Positions 32,901 through 39,400 of a stretch of 64,000 nt of DNA are shown piece by piece. Position 1 is the stretch's first letter, and every line of letters starts with the position of its first letter. A program made the position numbers and the translations under genes. Location: assembly GCA_947184155.2 (NCBI GenBank), contig CAMXCT020001475.1, positions 47,408-111,407 on the forward strand. The letters run 5' to 3'. The DNA comes from Cladocopium goreaui (lineage: Eukaryota; Sar; Dinophyceae; Suessiales; Symbiodiniaceae). The notes beneath the pieces are model-generated. The model saw only the letters and a list, made by a program, of their open reading frames with translations. It did not search any database and was not told the origin of the DNA.

Positions 32901-35055
32901 TGCATCGTGAGTGTTGTGGAGTGATACAAGTTACAATGATTGCGATCGCAACTTTCCTGTTTCACCAGGTGCGGAAGGCTGCCCTTCACTCTGTCAACGT
33001 GGTTTGTGTTTCGCCAACCTGTTCAGAAATTCTGCAGGACATGATTGTTGTGATTTTAAGTTGATTTCATTGGACAGACTGAGGAATGCTTGGCTTGGTT
33101 CTCTTTTTAATGTGCGCAGGACAGTACAGACTTGATTTTGGAGCGTATCAAAGACGATTCCAAACAAAGGCGCTCCTGACAGAACCAGAGTCATTTAAGA
33201 CTTTGCATTCCAACTGTTGCTTTCGTGTTGCCAATCCACTGTAGAGGCCAGAACTCATTCGAGAGGTCGATTTGGGACCTTTCAAGCACAAGGTGCACCA
33301 AGCAACATGGTCATGGAGTTGCAATTTCAGATACTTTCAGATACTTTCACGATCTTTCAGCATCTTTCAATGGCACCTGGAAGACTCCTGGGACTCCTCA
33401 GACTCCTGGGGGTTTGGATCAGAGACACTTTTGAGAGGTCGATGATGGCCTCCCGCTGCGCAAGTTTGCATACACAGCTGGCAACTGAGTTGCCAGATAC
33501 AACAAGAGGATACAACAAGAGTCCAGGAAGAGTCCACAGATGTCTATATTACGCGGTGTGTTCAGGACGGAGTTCAGGAATGTCCGGATAGTCCATGAAG
33601 GACACAATGTTTTTTTCATTGCCGTGAGGTCTGCTGCTCGCTCCTGGCAGCCTATCCAGAGCAAGTTGCATCGCCCACAATCATCGATTTGGTGCTTCAA
33701 GGACCGATTGAATTTCATTATGTCTAAATTAGCGTAGCTTTTTGTTTACCTTTGCCGAAGGTGAACCGGGTCCTTGCTTGGGTATGTGTTAAATTGCTCT
33801 TTTGTCACTTCCCAAACTGCTTTGACAAAAGTTGCTGCTTCTTTGTGTCGAAGTATGTCACCGTATGTCGGTATGTCGGAATGGGGCAAATTGGCAAATT
33901 GAACTTGGAGAATCTGAGAACTCGAACGAAGGGATTGTGACAGGGATTGTGACTCGGATTGTGACACGGATGCCAGGGATGGGCGACAACGAAGACATCC
34001 AGGTAATCTGCTGTCAGACGACCTGGCCAGTTTGACTGTCACTGTCATTCTTTCAGAGCCTTTCCAGCAAGCTACACTGTACTACACTTGATTAACAGAT
34101 ATTGACAGTGTGCAACACAATGCGTTTTTCAACTTGATTGACAGTATCTCAGTATGTCCTTAGTATATGACAGTCTTGGAATTGGAGTTGACAAGTTTGA
34201 CAAGTTTAATGATGCATTCTCCTCATTCTCGTTATCGTTCAACCAGCAACATTTGACGCTGACCTACGGAAGCATGTGGCATGCCCTGTGCCAGGTTGCT
34301 CCAGGACTTGTGCTCTTGGAATTTTGCTCTCTTCCGCATCATGGGCCGCGTTGGAGATTTGGTGGAACCGCAATCCAGCCTTGTTTGCGGTAAAAGCCTA
34401 AAAGCCGCGAAAGCCAGATCCACACTTGACATTCAGTGGAAAGTGACAGGTTCGACCGCTGCATCGTGAGATGGAGTAAGCAGGTGCAGGCAAAGCAGCA
34501 AGTTGGCCAGAGACCCAACTGGAAGCACCGAAGCTTTCAAAGAAACGTTTTCCATTTTAGTCAAGCGGATAGCTGCCGGATAGCTGCCGGATAGCTGCCG
34601 GATAGAGCTGTCAAGGCAGAGTGAAAACGGGTGAACCATGCTTTCAGCTTTGACCGCTTCGCACAGGTCGGGCCATGGACATGCTCAGACTATATGCGAG
34701 AACTCTCAAGGTTGTCGAGCCGATCGCCGAAGCCAACCAGCATAAGGCCTGTATCTTCCTTGAAAATTCTGAAACTTGTTGGAATCATTTCGAATTGGAG
34801 AAATCTGCATTGTTCCCTGCCTTCTCAGGTGTTTGTTGACTTTATGGGCAGAATTCTGAAGGACATCATTTTGGCAATTTTTTGCAAGCTGATCAGAAGT
34901 ATAGCAGTTTGCAACCAAGAAAATCAATATTCCGTCAGGATCAGGATCGGTCAACGTGAAGTCTGGTGAAAGAATCACTTGTTCTTATGCCTTTGCAGGA
35001 CCCCGCTTTTGCTCAAGTCTATGAGCAAGCCACAGCGGGCAAAGACTCCTTGTGA
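4922..35055 (+). CDS. CAND1: CAND1-like cullin exchange factor, C-terminal part, multi-exon
   Basis: This gene encodes the C-terminal part of CAND1, a HEAT-repeat protein that wraps unneddylated cullin-RBX1 and exchanges substrate-receptor modules. The frame is broken by introns, so it was recognised exon by exon in the order of human CAND1 (recalled from memory). Anchors: VKESALECLGNLV (16936), VERIKNE then VTRSTAIKALRTI (17076, 17372), FITDTDLYITDL (18277), CRSPLLQGSAL (18667), LSLLALGETGK (21247), DEIRLAAALALGYVGV (22372), YLLLTSLREVIAIGV (22887), MRNVVSESLGHLL (23709), PELIREVDLGPFKHK (33247), VDDGLPLRKFAYT (33438), VFVDFMGRILK (34829) and a terminal exon ending TGA at 35053-35055. The HEAT region before about human residue 560 is not seen. 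Two introns hold retroelements, one antisense (6396-16649) and one sense (26503-32826). Identity is strong; individual exon edges may shift by a few bases. Confidence 0.9.
4982..5310 (+). other. CAND1 intron start, AT-rich
   Basis: An AT-rich patch (5030-5180) with tata and acata repeats; no coding signal. Confidence 0.6.
5311..5625. repeat. Tandem duplication of a 159-bp unit
   Basis: Bases from tgactaccgg to ctacatgtg are repeated almost perfectly; the second copy begins at about 5467. The unit contains cctacgtgctaactatagtc. The pair of copies is nearly identical, so the duplication is recent. Confidence 0.9.
5640..6290. repeat. CCATACATA microsatellite
   Basis: About 650 bp of ccatac, cataca and ctaccatac variants, followed at 6290-6390 by a C-rich stretch (cacacccc) that ends at the copia target site. 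Confidence 0.92.
6396..6620 (-). repeat. 3' LTR of the copia element
   Basis: The 225-bp repeat begins tgaggtaggaatcccc and ends gtaggttaca on the plus strand; on the minus strand it runs TGTAACC to CCTACCTCA. It matches 16424-16649 at roughly 95 percent. Confidence 0.92.
6621..7099 (-). other. Copia 3' internal region, no recognised domain
   Basis: Between the last coding remnant and the 3' LTR I see a Gln/Tyr-rich translated stretch near 7.1 kb and then nothing recognisable. The bases beside the LTR (aaacagacgcag on the plus strand) are not a convincing polypurine tract. Confidence 0.4.
7100..8640 (-). pseudogene. Copia polyprotein remnant with Pro/Asp-rich linker
   Basis: Minus-strand frames read LPVRDYYTRCLLNRINALPS (about 8.6 kb), then a long Pro/Asp/Asn-rich tract (8.3-7.65 kb) and an acidic Pro-rich tract (7.68-7.42 kb). 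Low-complexity linkers are common in copia Pol. No RT motif (YVDD or similar) or RNase H motif was found before the 3' LTR. Frameshifts occur at about 8.34, 7.65 and 7.42 kb. Confidence 0.55.
8700..10510. repeat. Degenerate 12-bp AT-rich minisatellite
   Basis: About 1.8 kb is built from variants of aatcattatatt and agtcattatatt. It sits between copia coding remnants at 8.64 and 12.0 kb. The Met/Ile-rich open frames on both strands are products of the repeat. Confidence 0.9.
10691..11400. repeat. Tandem array of five hairpin-bearing units of about 145 bp
   Basis: The unit carries inverted arms gttcagacccatg and catgggtctgaac around a short core (ggcaaggtctggggagagg), then runs of T and A and the phrase ttggccaaaacctcgagaaaac. 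Copies start at 10691, 10824, 10971, 11116 and 11261 (spacing 133 to 147). A related lead-in is at 10510-10680. The array lies inside the copia element next to the gap. Confidence 0.85.
11401..11500. other. Assembly gap (100 N)
   Basis: One hundred N bases separate the 145-bp hairpin array from the trinucleotide repeat. The round size suggests a nominal scaffold gap. Confidence 0.99.
11501..11984. repeat. TAG/TCG trinucleotide repeat (TAC on the minus strand)
   Basis: A nearly pure trinucleotide tract of about 480 bp mixes tag, tgg, tcg and tac units and directly continues the methyltransferase-like reading frame on the minus strand as Tyr codons after DPNG. It borders the assembly gap at 11401-11500, so its true length is unknown. 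The long Ser, Val, Tyr and Thr open frames here are artefacts. Confidence 0.9.
11985..12430 (-). pseudogene. Cytosine-methyltransferase-like domain of the copia element
   Basis: Downstream of the integrase the minus strand reads KIDFLEMFSGSARLSEPA (like motif I, the AdoMet loop), then GTPIDL (acidic end of a second strand), then IIHLAPVCGPWSQ (like motif IV with the nucleophilic Cys, here PVC instead of PC), and after a frameshift YVIVENPASSKMLF (like motif VI, ENV/ENP). It ends TLDMCAFGMSDPNG where the TAC repeat begins. C5 methyltransferases carry these motifs in this order. Retrotransposon-borne DNMTs have been reported in Symbiodinium; whether this domain is one of them, or active, is inference. 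Confidence 0.55.
12560..13659 (-). pseudogene. Copia integrase, frameshifted
   Basis: It begins with a zinc-binding HVKHYH then CDTC arrangement. The first catalytic Asp is in GELTFIDHGEV (about 13440-13475). After a frameshift near 13,265 the second Asp lies in ADQAFMGNEMEDYY and the catalytic Glu in PWPNRAEAAIRML (13158-13196), 32 residues further on, a D,D(32-35)E spacing. The C-terminal part (GDKVYFWTED, KWIKGTLVSIDG) resembles an integrase DNA-binding fold. It inserts the cDNA into the genome. Confidence 0.8.
13685..14024 (-). pseudogene. Copia polyprotein linker, Pro/Lys/Glu-rich
   Basis: A low-complexity hydrophilic stretch (for example EPKPAKAMPKKNAKKP and KQEPKVEVKVEEKK) joins protease and integrase. 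No domain was recognised. It is in a different frame from the integrase start at 13659. Confidence 0.5.
14025..14640 (-). pseudogene. Copia aspartic protease, frameshifted
   Basis: The minus strand reads YVIFDSGCTRAMGSRFAIDR, where DSG is the active-site triad of a retroviral-type aspartic protease, followed by a frameshift to FSFANGEQSTVKERLVI and DILDKGKVPILLFVEQM. The enzyme would cut the Gag-Pol polyprotein. It lies between Gag and the integrase, as in copia. Confidence 0.7.
14973..16365 (-). pseudogene. Copia Gag, frameshifted
   Basis: Three minus-strand frames line up as one Gag: 16365-15997 (PPKVPSQFDGQSSWFEYEGL), 15978-15763 (VNRVFLWRFLQLFRTYRG) and 15752-14973. The last ends in a strongly basic Gly-Lys tract (about 15.31-15.07 kb, for example GKGKGKKGKKGMKGK), likely nucleic-acid binding in place of a zinc knuckle. 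Breaks near 15,985 and 15,757 show decay. Gag would coat the element RNA in virus-like particles. Confidence 0.75.
16407..16420 (-). other. Primer-binding site, initiator-Met tRNA type
   Basis: Three bases inside the 5' LTR the minus strand reads TGGTAGCGGAGCTC. The complement of a eukaryotic initiator tRNA-Met 3' end starts TGGTAGCAGAG or TGGTATCAGAG, so the match is close but not exact. Copia elements usually prime from initiator Met tRNA. Whether this is a perfect match to the host tRNA is unknown. Confidence 0.6.
16424..16649 (-). repeat. 5' LTR of the copia element
   Basis: The 226-bp partner of 6396-6620. In element orientation it precedes the primer-binding site and Gag, so it is the promoter-bearing LTR. 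The outer base run GGGGG (16650-16654) matches 6391-6395. Confidence 0.92.
16655..16935 (+). other. CAND1 intron, 3' end
   Basis: Begins just after the copia target duplication with a G-rich run. No coding signal before the exon at 16936. Confidence 0.6.
16936..18725 (+). CDS. CAND1: CAND1 exon block (seven exons)
   Basis: Exons: 16936 to about 17010 (VKESALECLGNLV, ACTGD); 17076-17144 (DLPDFQPMIQDCLPSF, VERIKNE; GC donor gcaact); 17372 to about 17428 (VTRSTAIKALRTICMSK); 17914-18032 (VLALAEWTIQQLL through FRQQCLDALVHLI); 18277-18347 (FITDTDLYITDLCVQ); 18498-18560 (VLITSPRMAASVIERC; followed by ATACGG); 18667-18725 (VPAVLSVCRSPLLQGSALA). They are HEAT repeats in the CAND1 order, matching the human segments around GNEITRLTAVKAF, LISDSDLHMTAL and KSSLLQGQAL. 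All starts follow AG and begin with G. The 3' edges of the first and third exons are uncertain. Confidence 0.85.
18726..21246 (+). other. CAND1 intronic region, mostly unassigned
   Basis: CAND1 residues between the LLQGSAL and LLALGETG exons should be encoded here. Only the weak candidates near 19.33, 20.27 and 20.55 kb were seen. There is a short CT repeat at 20692-20712. Confidence 0.5.
20262..20566 (+). CDS. CAND1: Possible CAND1 exons (tentative)
   Basis: Two short stretches lie where CAND1 needs its KQALYSIAQCVA and STVKMLTDIL regions. The first (about 20273-20330) reads KAVSIMSAECISEANC. The second (about 20534-20566) reads CSDNITDFIDR. The similarity is weak and splice sites are not clear. 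Another weak candidate, LQMLVQIPFTDLV, is near 19325. Transcript data would be needed to accept any of them. Confidence 0.35.
21247..23765 (+). CDS. CAND1: CAND1 exon block (six exons)
   Basis: Exons: 21247-21296 (VIHQCELSLLALGETG); 21992 to about 22076 (YTDLSGVPGFCDVLLQQLES); 22372 to about 22430 (DEIRLAAALALGYVGVPTF); 22567-22630 (GAMGTLLKVVIDNVQQATPN); 22887-22972 (YLLLTSLREVIAIGVAERPP); 23709-23765 (ESMRNVVSESLGHLLAVDQ). They follow the human order LALLCLGEIGR, EEIKSAASYALGNI, FILDQIDNQQ, YLLLHSLKEVI, GVRNVVAECLG. Phases agree at the junctions checked: GGA AA joins G TAC, and AAC TT joins G TAC. Donors include GT (21297, 22631, 22973), apparent GC (22077) and apparent GA (22431, 23766). 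Confidence 0.88.
23766..25567 (+). other. CAND1 intron with GATA microsatellite
   Basis: Contains gatagata at about 24013-24105 within an AT-rich region (23.92-24.30 kb) and tatatgtt-type repeats at 25.37-25.51 kb. No exon recognised. Confidence 0.6.
25568..26213 (+). CDS. CAND1: CAND1 exon block (three exons)
   Basis: Exons: 25568-25628 (EAVLQALTALLSKERQGLVA); about 25702-25768 (ESWRMRAAAVASVRFAAAKH); about 26110-26213 (RLSAVLPPAKEALLQCLGDE, ELQ). They occupy the CAND1 place of LVPALKV, FTRATVVTAVKYSVVERP and IIFPQISSFLMLIKDN. The junction of the first two is ambiguous because GCAGG occurs at both intron ends; joining after GCAGG keeps the frame. The next CAND1 segment (VRRAAVSALSTF in human) was not found before the retroelement starting at 26503. 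Confidence 0.65.
26278..26385. repeat. Short tandem repeat, tagtccattta
   Basis: Several copies of tagtccatttatagtcc with decay (tagtccgttta, tagcccattta). Confidence 0.85.
26503..26638. repeat. Three consecutive perfect hairpins at the element's left end
   Basis: Hairpin 1: ccctcact (26503-26510) with agtgaggg (26526-26533), enclosing the leader relic. Hairpin 2 follows without a gap: cacccgccgcaa (26534-26545) with ttgcggcgggtg (26568-26579). Hairpin 3: taccctcaggct (26597-26608) with agcctgagggta (26627-26638). All arms pair perfectly. Confidence 0.85.
26511..26527 (+). other. Relict dinoflagellate spliced leader
   Basis: The sequence GCCAATTTTGGCTCAAG equals the last 16 bases of the conserved 22-nt DinoSL plus one inserted A (GCCA-TTTTGGCTCAAG). 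The exact 12-base match TTTTGGCTCAAG would occur by chance about 0.01 times in this window on both strands. Spliced-leader relics mark DNA that passed through a trans-spliced mRNA and was reverse transcribed. Here it is directly 5' of a retroelement. Confidence 0.75.
26774..27828 (+). pseudogene. Gag-like protein of the second element, frameshifted
   Basis: The frame from 26774 includes FFNDADLQAMLTAWKIAGRR and RIKLPRYNIERDGTLRTLEL, then passes near 27,270 into the frame holding VDLGHLQKNRAHIERMSERY, VWSVIYQADVRCRLEHMERL and KRPWNLVWARAVTDEALW (to 27681). Its position before a zinc knuckle and RT makes Gag the best call; no named domain was recognised. Arg-rich stretches suit RNA binding. Confidence 0.6.
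27829..27970 (+). pseudogene. Zinc-knuckle-like motif and basic tail
   Basis: The plus strand reads CDRCLGNHPSSGC, a C-X2-C-X3-H-X4-C arrangement one residue shorter than the classical CCHC knuckle, followed by TPEFVKKLKRAGRRGE, a basic tail. This is the typical nucleic-acid-binding end of Gag. Confidence 0.6.
28020..28900 (+). pseudogene. Cytosine-methyltransferase-like domain of the second element
   Basis: The frame at 28020-28364 reads RVLYLYSGPHRPNEGLAKFA (motif I-like, 28088), then HDLLDQSFWEELTAAF, then TLLSPPCSSFTPAR (motif IV-like PPC, near 28266). After a frameshift WIIEQPHEREGQTSMWKL (about 28428) supplies an EQP where C5 methyltransferases have ENV. Then TLAQCRFGCRAEKLTDMM. The order I-IV-VI fits the catalytic half of the family, but no target-recognition domain was recognised. 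Frames break near 28,365 and 28,600. Confidence 0.55.
28709..29344 (+). pseudogene. Linker region upstream of RT
   Basis: An open frame joins the methyltransferase-like part to RT. It has a Glu-rich patch (KEEEPEETTTINSGAG) and a stretch SFRDVHRWATQKAAYIGVQV. I recognise no domain. Confidence 0.4.
29340..30232 (+). pseudogene. Reverse transcriptase of the second element
   Basis: The finger region reads LDTGEVNFKMRIILDCKLSQ, then after a frameshift near 29,570 the palm: LVADVTDAFWLIPLHAKE (motif A, Asp catalytic), RTAQGSRAAPLMFA (motif B), LQVYVDDPLAIIKG (motif C, YVDD) and LVWIGVRLQI (motif E-like). All three catalytic Asp are present from 29571 to 30230. The enzyme copies element RNA to DNA. 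The YVDD box and WIG motif separate it from telomerase and group II types. Confidence 0.88.
30233..30844 (+). pseudogene. RNase H domain of the second element
   Basis: After RT the pieces read DASPYGMGGTLQVDGTYV (first Asp, near 30325), GSHEGQQTWEALCGL (Glu), KLRNDNIGALTPYAQV (second Asp) and EHLPGVANAICNVLSRQF. This is the RNase HI active-site order in DIRS-type and pararetrovirus-type elements. The part from 30569 stays open to 30844. An in-frame stop near 30,480 and frame changes disable it. Confidence 0.75.
31251..31397. repeat. Nested hairpin cluster upstream of the recombinase fragment
   Basis: Perfect arms: tgcgagggta (31251-31260) with taccctcgca (31277-31286); caggttgggtg (31295-31305) with cacccaacctg (31387-31397); inside it aggcacat (31307-31314) with atgtgcct (31334-31341). 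The first resembles in composition hairpin 3 at 26597-26638. Confidence 0.8.
31503..32262 (+). pseudogene. Tyrosine recombinase, internally deleted
   Basis: The first piece (31503-31838) has an N-terminal DNA-binding-like part, TWTRFHWKWFGSESGVLPI then CKSVKNHLSRIKEYHI. The second (31783-32262) has PVSKVDWQAKGCTRTWHC, then SGHTFRITGARTLSKMG, where H-x-x-R is the recombinase box II, and YGCFTYWAEAPL with a possible catalytic Tyr. The region holding the first catalytic Arg seems lost between the two frames. Tyrosine recombinases integrate DIRS, Ngaro and Crypton DNA by strand exchange. Confidence 0.65.
32308..32490 (+). other. Small coiled-coil-like ORF after the recombinase
   Basis: A 60-codon frame contains NLLREHNRLAEEARCVNDQI and KLVHQLEDVEHKFEGVAST, with a heptad-like spacing of Leu, Ile and Val. 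It may be the decayed C-terminus of the recombinase ORF or unrelated. The function is not known. Confidence 0.35.
32781..32826. repeat. Hairpins at the right end of the second element
   Basis: ctacccaa (32781-32788) pairs with ttgggtag (32794-32801), followed by ccagc (32811-32815) with gctgg (32822-32826). They may mark the right end of the element. Confidence 0.6.
32827..33246 (+). other. CAND1 intron, 3' part
   Basis: No coding signal or repeat recognised before the exon at 33247. Confidence 0.5.
33247..35055 (+). CDS. CAND1: CAND1 C-terminal exon block with stop
   Basis: Exons: 33247-33292 (PELIREVDLGPFKHK, nearly identical to human KELIRTVDLGPFKH); 33438-33476 (VDDGLPLRKFAYT; GC donor gctggc); about 33662-33721 (QVASPTIIDLVLQGPIEFHY); 34295 to about 34340 (VAPGLVLLE); 34667-34746 (RAMDMLRLYARTLKVVEPI; GC donor gcctgt); 34829-34861 (VFVDFMGRILK; apparent GA donor gacatc); 34999-35055 (DPAFAQVYEQATAGKDSL, then TGA). 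One exon before 33662, for the human region AFECVFTLVDSC, was not located. No AATAAA signal is evident after the stop. Confidence 0.88.
34568..34608. repeat. Short tandem repeat, atagctgccgg
   Basis: Four near-adjacent copies of ggatagctgcc inside a CAND1 intron. Confidence 0.85.
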
Positions 35056-36293
35056 ACCCAAGCTGCAGATTCTAGATTCTGTAGCATTTGTAGATAGGTC
35101 AGCACATGCTTTAATGATGTTGGCGTGCACTAAATATGGGCACACCACATACGCCAGGGAATTGGAATCCTGTGAGGAATCCTGAGATTTGGCCCTATCC
35201 ACAAGTAAAGCATGTTTGCCTCAACCCACTTAACCCATCTTAACCCTACTGGCCCTACTCACTGCTCCGATCTATGCAGACTTTGGGACCTTGCTTCAAA
35301 CTCATTACCGGTCCTAACTCCTTTGATCTGTGCCATCGGATCTTTCTAGTCTTAGGTTCTTTTCAACCTCTCTCCTATGAACAATAAAAGCAGGCTATAC
35401 AGGATGATTGCAATTAAGTGTTTTGAGAGCTTTGCCCCAAACAGCTTTTTTCTCACCAAATACAGTATCAAATGCAACTTAATATTCACACTCAAATTCA
35501 ACAAACTCAACAAGCTAGCATTGGTCGCCTTTGGGACTGGCAGCCTGTGCTGCGTGGTCCTCTACAATTTCCATTCCTTTTAGGTGCAGATTGCAGACGA
35601 AGGCTCACCAGGAAAAAAACGGAGCGACAGAGAAAGCTGATAATCAGCAGAGGCATGAGACAGCGTTGGACAGCGTTCGACTCTTCGAAGCATTTGATTG
35701 GAAACAAAGTGAATAACAAAGTGAATAGGACAGCAGCGGACAGCGTCTTTCATTTCTGGACTGCAATCCTGGCTCAAGATATGGGTGTTTGAGCTGTTGC
35801 AATGGAAGGCTGTGCCTGTTGCCTTGTTCTTCTTGCGGTCTTCAGCCGCATTCAGCATTTCTTGTTCTGGATTTTGTCTGTTGGAGAACAGCTGAAGGAG
35901 GGAAACTGTAAATGTGCCATTGGGAAGCATGCTCTAGTGTAGAAAAGTGTTAGTGTCTACTGCATGGTTGGTGAAGATTGGTGCACTTGTTAAGCCTGTG
36001 ATGAATTATCTGAGATCAACATATCGAAAGAACGACCGTGTACCTACAAACAGCTGCATCATGTCGAGAGTTCTCAGACTAGCTTTTTGTTTTGCAACTC
36101 CCGTGTCCTTTTTAAGGAGAAGTGGTAGGACTTGGTTATCTCCGGTATATCAGTGCTAGGGCCTGCTAGGGTAAGAAAAGCGCCTTTGGATTTTGCAAGA
36201 TGTGAAGTGCGCGTGTCAAACACATGATGTATGTCTACAATGCTGTTGCATCACCATTTGCAACTGTTGATCCAGGCCCACTTCGCTCAACTC
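35056..36293 (+). other. CAND1-CSN2 intergenic region
   Basis: 1238 bp between the CAND1 stop and the CSN2 ATG. No gene, RNA or clear promoter element was recognised. A candidate trans-splicing acceptor (gatccag) lies about 20 bp before the CSN2 ATG. Confidence 0.6.
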
Positions 36294-36479
36294 ATGTCTG
36301 ATTCAGATGAGTTTGAGTATGAGTCGGATGATGACCCATATGGCGGTGCTGAGGAAGAGGCCATGCTTTCTGTGTAGCTGGCACAGGCTGTAGCGATTGT
36401 AGGCTGTATGCCTGGCACTCCTGGAACTGTGGAGGATGGGGACGAGGAAGCAATTCAGATAGAGAACACTTTCTACGAG
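36294..36479 (+). CDS. CSN2: CSN2 exons 1-2 (acidic N-terminus)
   Basis: Exon 1 (36294-36371) encodes an acidic N-terminus, MSDSDEFEYESDDDPYGG then AEEEAMLS, as in other CSN2 proteins. The in-frame stop just after it is removed with a 63-nt intron that starts gtgtag. Exon 2 (36435-36479) encodes DGDEEAIQIENTFYE, matching human VDLENQYYN. Both have GT donors. Confidence 0.85.
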
Positions 36480-39400
36480 GTGCCAAATTAAGTGCTTCCC
36501 TGTCCTTGCACACAGTTGATACGAACCGTTACCAAATAGATGTGTAATATTGTGTGATAATGTGTATATCTATCTATGACTATTTTTGTGTATGATATGT
36601 GTATATATAATATTTGTGCAAGAGTATACAGATATAAGTTAGTGGAAAATATGTATGTATGTATGTATGTAATGTAATGTAATGTAATGTAGTGTAATGT
36701 AGTGTAATGTAGTGTAATGTCATGTCATGTCATGTAATGTAATGCAATGTAATGTAACGCAATGTAATGTAATGTAATTAATGTATGTATGTATGGTATG
36801 GTAAGGTAAGGTAAGGTAATGTAATGTGAGGTGATGTAATGCAATGTAATGTAATGTCATGTCACGTCACGTAACGTAACGTAATGTATGTATTTATATA
36901 TCATCTTTTAGCCGTGTATTATACAATATTATACACACATATACATATTTTGTTTATTTTGTACTCCTGGGTGCACATCTGTGATCATTTTATCCCCATC
37001 GTTTGTGGGGTTTCGGTCACCCGATTGTGTTTTCTTGGAATTGATATTGCTTTGGACCGCGTGCAAACATTGTGTATGTATTTATTCGCTTTTATATTGT
37101 ATCCACATCTATATGCAAGAGTATTTATAATTATGTGTTGACGCGGATATGGATACGTTCATGTTACATGTTAAAATATATGTTGATATTGCATCTTATA
37201 GATTCACAGGAATCCTCAAATGCTAGGTCAACTATCTAGGGTGGGGGCAGTTCAGGGGTTTTGGGGGGCTGAGGATGAGGATGATCTTGATGATGGTAGT
37301 CCCTCCTTAGCTTCTCCAGGCAAATGACAACGCCATACCATACCCTACATAGTTCCATAAAGTTAAAGGTCTTAGAACAGCATTTAGAGCATTGAGATGT
37401 ATCAAGAGACTAAGAGTGTTCGAAGGTACCTTCCAGAAGCAAGAAGTTGAGTAACTCATATACTTAGATTCCCATCTATGTCTGTATCTCTATATTAATA
37501 TATAATTATATATATAAATATACAACATATATATAATCATATGTATATATATATATACGTAGATAAACATGTAAATATAAATCTAAATGTAAATCTACAC
37601 ATACATATTCTCACAGGCATACACATACGCATACACAGATACACACGCATATAAACCCACCAACACACACACACACACGCGCGCGTACACATACAGATAC
37701 AATTAGATAAGAATATGCGTATGCCGTATGCATATTCAGAATCCATATACACATGCACAACCTCACATACCAAACCCTCACTGCAAATGGTTGACCGAAA
37801 AATTACGGACTGCTCTGAATCTACATGATGAATGAGGTGACCTTAGTATTCTTGAGCACACCAATTCATCAGGTGCTATTTTATATACAGATATTGGTTG
37901 TTTTGGTGGCTTAGGTTTTCTTGAGGCTTCTAATCCTTGAGCACCAAGTGGCAAGGAAAAGGAACCCTGCTTGTGAGATTGCACTTTTCTGCAACATGCT
38001 GCACTTCCTCGAACTCTGTTTTCTTTTTTTCCCATTGAGAATAATGCACCGATCGAGAGAATATGCCGTTGTTCCACGAGGGCGGCCTTGCATAGAACGC
38101 TGACTTTCTCGCAATGCTTCCAGTATGGCAGTATGGAAACAGTACTTTCTGATTCTTGGAAGCACATCGCTTTTTGTCTAGAACTCTATTTTGTCAAAGT
38201 CTGCTACGCTTTTCCATAAATGCGGCTCGTCTTTACCAGGAGGCTGTACTTCTTCAAAGGATTACTGCACTGCACTCTTCCAAAGGAACAAAAAATAGAA
38301 GGGATACGGGCTCTCTAATTGCAATGGAACCAATGATTCACCAACATATCAAAATATATAGACACTGCCCTGAAGAAGTGAATCCAGCTCCTTTTCTTAG
38401 AGGCATGCGGCATACTGCCCTTTTCTCATTCACTTTCTCAAAGAATTCTATACATTACAGTGTATTGCTTCGTGAAGGATTGCCGCTTCGGGGCCATACT
38501 TTCTCAGCAGAATGCAGCACTTGTTGTACAGTAGTCTTGAAAAAACAAGACACTTCACTTTCTGCAGTTTCTCAATTGAGTGCTTCACAAAGTGAAACAC
38601 CACGTCTCCGTCCACAAGACCCAACAGTGGATGTATTACGGGTATCGCAGATATGTTTATACTTCCATACATGGATGTATTACGATTGCTCTGTGACTCT
38701 AGTTGTTGTTTGTACAAAATTCCCGACATCAACAGGCTGATGACAACAAGCAGAATTTTCCTGAGCAGGCGTGCAAACCAGTACCATTCTTAAACCTTCG
38801 TGTGAAGCCTTCGTCTTGAACTCTGACTCATTGTCTTCCACTCGTCCTGGCCTTTATGACTTTCATTGTGTTTTGCTGCTGCGTAGGCCCTGGAACAATT
38901 CCAAAGAGTAGTTACATTGGAGGCAGCTCGTGGAAGTGAGGTGGGCCTCAGCTTTACCTTCAGCTGAGTCACTTCTCATTCACTTTGGCACGGACCAGAT
39001 GGTTGATTGGAAACAGCTGTGCTCAATTCCTTGCACGCTCTTGTATGTTTTTTCTTTATTTTGCAAGCTTCGTAGATCTTAGACCTCACTAATCTGCAGT
39101 CTTTGATCCTCTGCTCTCTCCATCTTTAGACGCGAAAGTTCACAATGATGGTGCGTTACGTGGCATGCAACGCCTGTACTGTTCAGCATTATCTTTTGTT
39201 TGGCACAGTGTCATGGACTCAATGATTCCACAGCACCGTTCATCTGAACTTTCATGGTCATCATTATCGATGTTGTCATTTTCATATTCATCGGCATTGA
39301 ATCATTGTCATTGTCATGTTGTTGTAACCTTGTGAAAAGTTTGTAAAGGCAAGGAAGCAGAGTATTTAGTGAGCCGAATCAACATCGACTGTTGAGGAGC